Source of the DNA: Sphingomonas sp. AP4-R1
GTDB taxonomy: Bacteria > Pseudomonadota > Alphaproteobacteria > Sphingomonadales > Sphingomonadaceae
Reading direction: 5' to 3'
DNA length: 64,000 nucleotides
Assembly: GCF_013113735.1 (NCBI RefSeq)
Contig: NZ_CP053346.1
Location: 4,540,001 to 4,604,000, forward strand
Shown piece by piece: positions 26,832 to 33,912 of this stretch. The position numbers and the translations under genes are program-made. Below the pieces are notes generated by a model. It was not told the DNA's origin, did not search any database, and worked only from the letters and a program-made list of their open reading frames with translations. Each line of letters begins with the position of its first letter. The first letter of the stretch is position 1.

Positions 26832-26862
26832 TTGACCAATATGCGGTCTGCAATACCATATT
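26832..26862 (+). promoter_or_regulatory. Promoter and operator-like inverted repeat upstream of PL11 lyase
   Basis: TTGACC (26832-26837) and TACCAT (26854-26859), 16 bases apart, form a plausible sigma-70 promoter about 45 bases before the PL11 start. Overlapping it, AATATG (26838-26843) and CATATT (26857-26862) are exact inverted arms, the arrangement expected for a repressor covering the promoter in the divergent region shared with the TBDR at 23421-26669. Confidence 0.45.
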
Positions 26863-26865
26863 TTG
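26856..26865 (+). promoter_or_regulatory. CCATATTTTG motif, copy 1
   Basis: CCATATTTTG next to the PL11 promoter. The same 10-mer occurs in inverse orientation (CAAAATATGG) at 30287-30296 upstream of the second TBDR of the locus. Possible shared regulator site. Confidence 0.3.
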
Positions 26866-26902
26866 AATTCAGAAAACGAAGACCGCAAATGAGGGGATGG
26901 CA

Positions 26903-28807
26903 ATGGGTTGGCGCACTTCGGTATTTCTGCTCGGCCTGCTGACGGGCACGTCGCCCCCCGCGATCGCGGCGCGTCAGGTCGAGCGACTCGATCGCGGCGC
27001 CGTCGCCGCCCCTGCCCTCGACGGCGGGATCCTGCTGAATTGGCGGTTATTGGCCGAGGACGGGGCTGCCGCACGCTTCGATCTGTTCCGCAACGGCACC
27101 CGCATCGCCACGACCGGCGCGAACGATCCGACCAGCTATGTCGACAGGGCCGGCAAGGCGGAGGATCGTTATGCCGTGAAGCGGATCGGTGCGAGGCAGG
27201 AGGCCTCGCCGGCGCTGGCCATCACGGGCCCCTATCTCCCCATCCCGCTCGACCTGCCGCCCGGCGGCACCTGCCCGGACGGGACCAGCTATAGCTACAC
27301 CGCCAACGACGCGAGCGTCGGCGATCTGGACGGGGACGGCCGCTACGAGATCATCCTCAAATGGGATCCCACCAACAGCCACGACAACAGCCAGGCCGGC
27401 TTCACCGGGCCCGTGCTGCTCGATGCCTATACGCTGGAGGGCAAGAGGCTGTGGCGGATCGATCTGGGTCAGAACATCCGCGCCGGCGCGCATTACACGC
27501 AGTTCCTCGTCTATGATTTCGACGGCGACGGCCGCGCCGAAATCGCGATGAAGACCGCCGACGGCACGATCGACGGCACCGGCCATGTGATCGGCGACGC
27601 GAAGGCCGACTGGCGCGAACATGGCGGCGAGGTGCCCCAACCCGACCGGACGGGCGCGAAGGTGCTGGCGGACGGCACGAAGGTCGCCCCCCTGATCGGC
27701 CGCATCCTGAGGGGCCCCGAATATCTCACGGTGTTCGACGGCCGCACCGGCCGCGCGCTGGCCACCGTCCCCTATGATCCGCCGCGCTATCCGGGCGGCA
27801 ATCCCACGTTCGAGCAGCTCCGCGACACGTGGGGCGATGGGTACGTCAACCGCGCCGATCGCTTCCTCGCCGGCGTCGCCTATCTCGATGGCCAGCGCCC
27901 CAGCATGGTGTTCGGGCGTGGTTATTATGCGCGCACCGCGATCGCCGCATGGGACTATCGCGACGGCAAGCTGACCGAGCGCTGGCTGTTCGACAGCGCC
28001 AAACCCGGCAACGCCGATTATGCCGGGCGCGGCAATCACCAGCTCAGCATCGCCGATGTCGATCAGGATGGCCGCGACGAGGTGATCTACGGATCGATGG
28101 CGATCGACGATGACGGCAAGGGCCTCTGGACCGTGCCGCTGTTCCACGGCGACACGATGCACGTCTCGGATCTCGACCCCGCCCGCCCCGGCCTCGAAAA
28201 ATGGGGCGTCCACGAGGATATGGCGCGCAACGGCCATATCGGCTCGGCGCTGCTCGATGCGCGCACCGGCGAAATCCTCTGGAAGAAGCCCGCCGAGAAG
28301 GACACGGGTCGCGGCCTCGCCGCCGACATCGATCCGCGCCATGTCGGCGCCGAGATGTGGGGCTCCAACTCCCCCAGCCTGTTCGATGTCCACGGCACCG
28401 ACATCGGCCCCGCTCCGCGCCAGACCAATTTCGCGATCTGGTGGGATGGCGATCGGCTGCGCGAGCTGCTCGACGGCGCGACGATCAGCAAATGGGACTG
28501 GAAAGCGGGCCGCGCGGTGCCGCTGTTGAAGGCGGAGGGCGCCGCGTCGAACAACGGCACGAAGGCCACGCCCGCGCTGCAGGCCGATCTCCTCGGCGAT
28601 TGGCGCGAGGAGGTGATCCTGCGCTCCGCCGACAATCGCGAGCTGCGGATCTACGCGACGCCCTATCCGACCACGCACCGCTTCGTCACGTTGATGCAGG
28701 ATCCGGTCTATCGGCTCGGGGTGGCATGGCAGAATACGGCGTACAACCAGCCGCCCCACACCAGCTTCTATCTCGGCGAGCCCACGCCGACCGAGGATCC
28801 CCGGTGA
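26903..28807 (+). CDS. Rhamnogalacturonan endolyase, polysaccharide lyase family 11 (YesW-like)
   Basis: A 634-residue secreted lyase. ATG 26903 is spaced correctly from GAGGGG; an ATG two codons earlier is too close. Signal peptide ends SPPAIAA. The whole protein is the eight-bladed propeller of PL11 with repeated calcium-binding Asp loops: DLDGDGRYEI, DFDGDGRAEIAMK, DVDQDGRDEVIYG, and the conserved GHIGSALLDARTGEILW and LLGDWREEVILRSADNRELR. PL11 enzymes cleave the Rha-GalA backbone of rhamnogalacturonan I by beta-elimination with calcium. Its stop overlaps the start of an acetylesterase gene (GTGA), so deacetylation and backbone cutting are co-produced. One of the most secure calls in the window. 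Confidence 0.95.
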   Translation: MGWRTSVFLLGLLTGTSPPAIAARQVERLDRGAVAAPALDGGILLNWRLLAEDGAAARFDLFRNGTRIATTGANDPTSYVDRAGKAEDRYAVKRIGARQEASPALAITGPYLPIPLDLPPGGTCPDGTSYSYTANDASVGDLDGDGRYEIILKWDPTNSHDNSQAGFTGPVLLDAYTLEGKRLWRIDLGQNIRAGAHYTQFLVYDFDGDGRAEIAMKTADGTIDGTGHVIGDAKADWREHGGEVPQPDRTGAKVLADGTKVAPLIGRILRGPEYLTVFDGRTGRALATVPYDPPRYPGGNPTFEQLRDTWGDGYVNRADRFLAGVAYLDGQRPSMVFGRGYYARTAIAAWDYRDGKLTERWLFDSAKPGNADYAGRGNHQLSIADVDQDGRDEVIYGSMAIDDDGKGLWTVPLFHGDTMHVSDLDPARPGLEKWGVHEDMARNGHIGSALLDARTGEILWKKPAEKDTGRGLAADIDPRHVGAEMWGSNSPSLFDVHGTDIGPAPRQTNFAIWWDGDRLRELLDGATISKWDWKAGRAVPLLKAEGAASNNGTKATPALQADLLGDWREEVILRSADNRELRIYATPYPTTHRFVTLMQDPVYRLGVAWQNTAYNQPPHTSFYLGEPTPTEDPR

Positions 28808-30114
28808 CGCGGGCGGACACGATGCGAAGAGTAGGGATGAAGCGGATGGCCGCCGCCTGGCTGCTGGGCGCCGCGATCGGGGCGCCCTCGCACGCGGCGG
28901 CCCAGCGCCTCCTGATGGGCAAAGACGATGCCGACACGGCCTCGGCGCGCGCGGCCCCCGGAAGCGCGCCCGTGACGTTCGACATCGCCGGTGACACGCA
29001 CGCCGATCGCCAGGGCGTCCAGAGCGAACATTCCTTTTACGTCTCGCTCGACGAGCCACCCGGCAATTACCGGGTGACGCTCCTTCTCGGCGGAGCGCTG
29101 GCGAGCGACACCACCGTAAAGGCCGAACTGCGCCGTCTGGAGCTTTCCGGCCTGTCCGTCCCGGCCGGCGGCACGAAGCGCGCATCCTTTCTGGTGAATG
29201 TGCGCACCCCGGACATCGTCGGCGGCGGAACCGTGCGCCTGAAAGCTCCTCGCGAGACCACGCAGGAGGCGGTGGCATGGGACCGGCGCCTCACGCTCGA
29301 ATTCAACGGCCTCCGCCCCTCCGTCCGCGAGATCCGGATCGAGCCCGTCACGGTCCCGACCCTCTATCTGCTCGGCGATTCCACCGTCTGCGATCAGTCC
29401 GGTGAGCCTTATGCGAGCTGGGGCCAGATGCTGACCGCGATGGTCGGGCCCGGCGCCGTCGTCTCCAATCAGGGCGAATCCGGCGAGTCCGTCAGCGCCT
29501 CCAACGATCGCGGCCGGTTCGCGAAGATCCTCGGCGACATCCGCGCCGGCGACCTCTTCATCGTCCAGTTCGGGCACAATGACATGAAGGAGAAATTGCG
29601 CGATCCGGAGGCGTCGCTGAAATATCGGGACGGCCTGATCGCCTGGGTCCAGGCCGTCCACGCGAAGGGCGCTCGCGCGATCATCGTCACGCCGATGGAG
29701 CGGCACAATTTCGTGAACGGCCGCATCGCATCGTCCCTCGACGACTATCCCCAGATGGCGCGCGAGGCGGCACGGCTGAGTTCGGCCGGCCTGATCGATC
29801 TCACTGCGCTGTCGACCACCCTCTATGAGTCGTTCGGGGAGGCGCCGTCCTGGGCTTTGTTCAAGCATGATGCGGACGGCACCAACCGCGACATGACCCA
29901 CCACAGCCCGTTCGGGGCGTGGGAGCTGGCGCGGCTGGTGGCAGCCGGGATCGCGCGGAGCGACAGCCCCCTGTCCGCCGCGATCAAGCCCGAATTCCGG
30001 CATTTCGATCCCGCGAAACCGGATCGTCTCGTCGATTTCCGCGTCCCCGCCAGCCCGGTCAGGCTCACGATACGGCCCCTCGGCGACGACGCCAACCCCG
30101 CAAAACCGCGCTGA
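28804..30114 (+). CDS. Rhamnogalacturonan acetylesterase (CE12-like, SGNH hydrolase)
   Basis: A 436-residue secreted esterase, start GTG 28804 overlapping the PL11 stop by four bases; in-frame ATGs at 28822, 28837 and 28846 are alternatives and the signal peptide (AAAWLLGAAIGAPSHAAAQ) is contained in all. Residues ~40-180 are an N-terminal beta-sandwich. The SGNH domain follows with block I GDSTV (Ser193), Gly-containing NQGESG, block III GHNDMKEK and the C-terminal Asp/His motif in RDMTHHSPFGAWELAR. CE12 enzymes remove acetyl groups from galacturonate of rhamnogalacturonan, opening it to the lyases. Co-transcription with PL11 fits. Confidence 0.92.
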   Translation: MTRADTMRRVGMKRMAAAWLLGAAIGAPSHAAAQRLLMGKDDADTASARAAPGSAPVTFDIAGDTHADRQGVQSEHSFYVSLDEPPGNYRVTLLLGGALASDTTVKAELRRLELSGLSVPAGGTKRASFLVNVRTPDIVGGGTVRLKAPRETTQEAVAWDRRLTLEFNGLRPSVREIRIEPVTVPTLYLLGDSTVCDQSGEPYASWGQMLTAMVGPGAVVSNQGESGESVSASNDRGRFAKILGDIRAGDLFIVQFGHNDMKEKLRDPEASLKYRDGLIAWVQAVHAKGARAIIVTPMERHNFVNGRIASSLDDYPQMAREAARLSSAGLIDLTALSTTLYESFGEAPSWALFKHDADGTNRDMTHHSPFGAWELARLVAAGIARSDSPLSAAIKPEFRHFDPAKPDRLVDFRVPASPVRLTIRPLGDDANPAKPR

Positions 30115-30189
30115 ATTGCGCGACTCGATATGGTGGCACGACGCGCCCGCCGCGCAGCGCTGACCCGCGCGCCCATTCCGCTTCACCAC

Positions 30190-30221
30190 AAGGCGTGCCG
30201 CGAAGACGGGAGGCACGCCTT
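30190..30221 (+). terminator. Hairpin after the PL11-CE12 operon
   Basis: A perfect 10-bp stem AAGGCGTGCC / GGCACGCCTT with a 12-base loop, 76 bases after the acetylesterase stop. There is no T-run. Confidence 0.5.
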
Positions 30222-30286
30222 CAAGCGCAGGGTTGAAAGATTGTACATCCACGCTTAATGATCGCTCACAAGCCGGGATCCAGTTC

Positions 30287-30296
30287 CAAAATATGG
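30287..30296 (-). promoter_or_regulatory. CCATATTTTG motif, copy 2 (inverse orientation)
   Basis: CAAAATATGG, 40 bases upstream of the second TBDR, is the reverse complement of the motif at 26856-26865. Confidence 0.3.
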
Positions 30297-30335
30297 GACG
30301 ATTCCAAGAACAAAAAGTGTGAGGGAGAGGATGGC

Positions 30336-33203
30336 ATGATCAGCAATTCGCGCGCGTGGACCCGTCAGTCGTCATGTCTGGCGATGGCGATCGCTTCGTT
30401 GGCGGCGATCGAGCCGGGCCTCGCCCAGAGCGCCTCTGCCCCACCCGCCCCCGCCAAGCCTGCCGCCACGCCCATCTCGCCGGAAGCCGCCGAAGAGATC
30501 GTGGTCAGCGGCATCCGCCAGAGCCTCGCCAATGCGCTCAACGTGAAGCGCGAGTCCGCCCAGGTCCTGGATGCGATCTCGGCCGAGGATATCGGCAAGT
30601 TCCCCGACAAGAATGTCGGCGAAGCGCTCCAGCGCGTGACCGGCGTCCAGATCACCCGACAGGGCGGCGAAGGATCGGGCGTCGCTATCCGTGGCGCGGA
30701 TCCCTCGCTGAACCGCGTCGAGGTCAACGGCCAGACCCAGCTTTCCACCGGCGCTGGCGTGTCGAACCGTCAGGTCGAATTCCGCGACATCCCCGCCGAA
30801 TTCGTCTCGCGCCTCGAAGTCGTGAAATCGGCCACCGCCGACATGACCGAAGGCGGCCTCGGCGGCACCGTCCGCATCATCACGCGCCGCCCGTTCGACA
30901 ATAACGGCAAGCCCTTCCTCGCCGGCTCCGCGCAGACCGTTTATTCCGATCTCGGCAAGCGCTGGGATCCGAAGTTCGCGCTGATCGGCAGCAAGACCTT
31001 CTTCGACGACAAGCTCGGCATCCTGCTCTCGGGCACCTATGAGCGCCGCAGCCTGTGGTATGATCAGGCGCGCACCACCGGCTGGCGCCAGGTCGAGCGC
31101 AACTCGCCCGCCACCGCGCCGAACTGCCTCGCCGGTCGCAATCAGGGCGCCTGCGTTGATACCGACAATAATGGCTTCGGCGATTTCGCGCCGGATATCC
31201 CGCGCTATGTGATCAACCGCGAGCTGACCACGCGCTACGCTTTCAACGGCATCGTCGAATACCGTCCGACCGACACGCTCAAGCTGTTCGTCGAAGGCAC
31301 CTATACGCGCGGCAAGCAGAAGCTGAACTCGCAGTTCCTGCAGCTCGGCACCGTCCAGAATGCGCCCAATGGCGGCATCGATCTCGCCAATTCCACGCTG
31401 GGCGACGATCAGACGTTCGACAAGATCACGTTCGTCGATCGCACCACCACCCGCAACGGGGCGGGCCAGGTGATCAATCCCGGCGCGCTGAGCGCCACCT
31501 ATCGCAACATCCTCGGCACGATCGACCGCCAGAACATCAACAGCCAGATCGGCGGCGACTGGAACGTCACGGACCGCTTCACCGTCTCGGCGCGCGGCAG
31601 CTACGCCAAGGCGAAGGCCGTCAACAACGAGATCAACGCGACGGCAGCGGCGCAGGGCCTGTCGTCGATCGTCGTCGACTATACCGGCAGCGAGCATGCG
31701 CCGAACATCACGCTGCCGATCGATCCCACCACCACGCAGGGCCTGACCCAACTGATCGTGCTGCGCCGCCCGCGCTACAACAACCAGATCGAAAAGGCCG
31801 GCAAGCTCGATTTCGAGTATAAGCCCGAAAGCTGGCTCACCTCGATCAAGTTCGGCGTGCAGAAGCGCGACGTGGACGTGACGAGCCGCCTCTATGACGG
31901 CACCAAGACCTATAATGGCTATGTCGCGGGAACGCCGGGCATGGGCAACATCACGCTCGCCAATTACGCGAGCGGTGTGTCCGTTGCGCAGGTCCAGTCC
32001 ACCGGCACCAATGCCGCTATCCTGCAGCAGATCCAGAGCATCGTGCAACCGAACTTCGATCTCGGCGACCATGATTTCTTCAACACGGGCTCGCTGGGCT
32101 TCAACGGCTACAGCCGCTTCCTCAATCTCGGCATGGACGTCGCCAATGCCGCCGGCATCCCCGATCCGTTCGGCAACCTGAATCCCACCGACACGTGGGG
32201 CGTCTACGAGAAGAATATCGCGGGCTATGTCTCCACCGCCTTCGCCTTCGAGCCCGCCGGCATCAAGGTGAGCGGCGTGATCGGCGCGCGCGTGATCAAC
32301 ACGAAGACGGAATCACGCGGTTCGGTCGTCACCGGCACGGGCGCTGCCGCCCGCGTCACGCCCTTCTCGTCGAAGGGTGAATATACCGAGTTCCTGCCCA
32401 GCCTGAACCTGAAAGCCGAACTGATCCCGAACAAGCTGCTGGCACGTGCGACAGCGACGGAAGTGATCGCACGTCCGAACCCGTCCGATCTGGCTCCGCG
32501 TTTCACGCTGGATACGGTCGGCTTCACCGGATCGCGCGGCAATCCGAACCTGCAGCCCTATCGCGCCAAGCAGTATGACATCGGGCTGGAATGGTACATC
32601 AGCAAGGTCAACTTCCTGTCGGCCACTTTCTTCCGCAAGGATATCAGCTCCTTCGTCGATCGCACGACGCAGCAGGAAGTGATCGGCGGGGTCAATTACA
32701 CGATCTCGCTGCCGATCAACGGCACGTCGAAGGTACAGATCAACGGCGTCGAGGTCGGCAGCCAGATCGCGTTCGATTTCCTGCCGAGCCTCCTCAAGAA
32801 TACCGGCATGACCGCGAATTACACCTATTCGAAGGACAAGGGCTACAATCAGAAGGACTATTTCACGAATAGCGCCCTCACCTTCCCCGGCCTGTCACGC
32901 CACAGCGTGAACGTATCCGGTTATTATGAGGACGATAAATTCTCGGTCCGCCTGTCGTACAACTGGCGCTCCAAATATCTGATCGCGGCGCTGGATCGCG
33001 GCAACAATCCGGCCGTGGGTGCCGCCTTCGGCCAGTGGGACGGATCCGCCAGCTACAATATCAACGATCATTTCTCGATCTTCCTCGAAGGCGTGAACCT
33101 GTTCCACGCGCAGCGGACCGAGAATGCGAACAGCATTTATCGGCAGAATATCGTCGAAACTTACGGTCGCCGCATCTACGGCGGCATCCGGGCGAAACTG
33201 TAA
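30336..33203 (+). CDS. TonB-dependent receptor (TonB-Xanth-Caul type), second of the rhamnogalacturonan locus
   Basis: A 955-residue receptor from ATG 30336 with GGGAGAGG upstream. Signal peptide ends EPGLAQS; a short Pro/Ala-rich linker leads to EEIVVSGIRQSLANAL. The plug shares KFPDKNVGEALQRVTGVQI with the receptor at 23421-26669, so both are carbohydrate-type TBDRs, but the barrels differ enough to suggest different oligosaccharides. The barrel ends GRRIYGGIRAKL. It heads an operon with a DUF6250 protein (15 bases later) and a YetA/PL26-type lyase (10 bases later). Uptake of rhamnogalacturonan fragments is inferred from these neighbours. Confidence 0.9.
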   Translation: MISNSRAWTRQSSCLAMAIASLAAIEPGLAQSASAPPAPAKPAATPISPEAAEEIVVSGIRQSLANALNVKRESAQVLDAISAEDIGKFPDKNVGEALQRVTGVQITRQGGEGSGVAIRGADPSLNRVEVNGQTQLSTGAGVSNRQVEFRDIPAEFVSRLEVVKSATADMTEGGLGGTVRIITRRPFDNNGKPFLAGSAQTVYSDLGKRWDPKFALIGSKTFFDDKLGILLSGTYERRSLWYDQARTTGWRQVERNSPATAPNCLAGRNQGACVDTDNNGFGDFAPDIPRYVINRELTTRYAFNGIVEYRPTDTLKLFVEGTYTRGKQKLNSQFLQLGTVQNAPNGGIDLANSTLGDDQTFDKITFVDRTTTRNGAGQVINPGALSATYRNILGTIDRQNINSQIGGDWNVTDRFTVSARGSYAKAKAVNNEINATAAAQGLSSIVVDYTGSEHAPNITLPIDPTTTQGLTQLIVLRRPRYNNQIEKAGKLDFEYKPESWLTSIKFGVQKRDVDVTSRLYDGTKTYNGYVAGTPGMGNITLANYASGVSVAQVQSTGTNAAILQQIQSIVQPNFDLGDHDFFNTGSLGFNGYSRFLNLGMDVANAAGIPDPFGNLNPTDTWGVYEKNIAGYVSTAFAFEPAGIKVSGVIGARVINTKTESRGSVVTGTGAAARVTPFSSKGEYTEFLPSLNLKAELIPNKLLARATATEVIARPNPSDLAPRFTLDTVGFTGSRGNPNLQPYRAKQYDIGLEWYISKVNFLSATFFRKDISSFVDRTTQQEVIGGVNYTISLPINGTSKVQINGVEVGSQIAFDFLPSLLKNTGMTANYTYSKDKGYNQKDYFTNSALTFPGLSRHSVNVSGYYEDDKFSVRLSYNWRSKYLIAALDRGNNPAVGAAFGQWDGSASYNINDHFSIFLEGVNLFHAQRTENANSIYRQNIVETYGRRIYGGIRAKL

Positions 33204-33218
33204 GAACGGAATTGGGCG

Positions 33219-33902
33219 ATGCGGGTTTTGACGGGGCGACAGAGGCGGCTCGTCATGCTCGCCGCTCTGGCCGGAGCTGCGGCTCCGGCCGCCCTTTCCG
33301 CAGAGCGCGTGCCACTCGCATTGTCGCACTGGCGGATCGAGGCCGAGGACAGGAATGCCAAGGTCAGCCAGCACGGCCCACTGATCGACATCGACAGCGC
33401 CAAGGGCCTCACTTTGTGGTTCGATCGCCCGCTGACAGCGCCCGTCACGATCCGCTTCGAGGCCCGCGCCGTGTCCGGCTCCGGCCCGAACGATAAGGTG
33501 AGCGATCTCAACGCCTTCTGGATGGCGACCGAGAATGACGGTGGCTCCCCGCTCGATCATCCCCGCAACGGCGCGTTCGAGGCTTATGATACGCTGCGGA
33601 CCTATTATGTCGGCATCGGCGGCAACCGGAACAGCACCACGCGCATGCGCCGCTATGTCGGCCGCCCCGGCGACCGCCCGCTCCTTCCCGAGCATGACCG
33701 GCAGGACAAGGCCGCGATGCTCGTGCCCGATCGCTGGACGGCGATCACCCTGATCGCGGATGGCGCCCGCATCGCGGTGGAGCGCGACGGCCAGCCCCTC
33801 TTCTCGCTCACCGATGCGGCGCCCTACCGCCATGGCTGGTTCGGCCTGCGGACCACGTGGAGCCACATCCAGGTGCGCCGCGTCACTCTCTCCCCTCGCT
33901 GA
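33219..33902 (+). CDS. DUF6250-like exported protein (concanavalin-A-like fold)
   Basis: A 227-residue protein 15 bases after the TBDR. Signal peptide ends APAALSAE. The mature protein is a single beta-rich domain with TLWFDRPLTAPVTIRFEARA, DLNAFWMATENDGGSP, LRTYYVGIGGNRNSTTRMRR and RHGWFGLRTTWSHIQVRRV, the pattern of DUF6250/DUF1961-type jelly-roll proteins found beside pectin enzymes. The conserved acidic, asparagine and tryptophan residues suggest polysaccharide binding or hydrolysis. It is placed between an importer and an exo-lyase of rhamnogalacturonan, so a role with that polymer is likely. No enzymatic activity can be assigned from sequence. Confidence 0.75.
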   Translation: MRVLTGRQRRLVMLAALAGAAAPAALSAERVPLALSHWRIEAEDRNAKVSQHGPLIDIDSAKGLTLWFDRPLTAPVTIRFEARAVSGSGPNDKVSDLNAFWMATENDGGSPLDHPRNGAFEAYDTLRTYYVGIGGNRNSTTRMRRYVGRPGDRPLLPEHDRQDKAAMLVPDRWTAITLIADGARIAVERDGQPLFSLTDAAPYRHGWFGLRTTWSHIQVRRVTLSPR

Positions 33903-33912
33903 GGATCCCCCG

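Noticed and set aside
27047..29278. Open frame of 743 codons on the minus strand
   Set aside because: Antisense to the PL11 and CE12 genes, both of which are certain.
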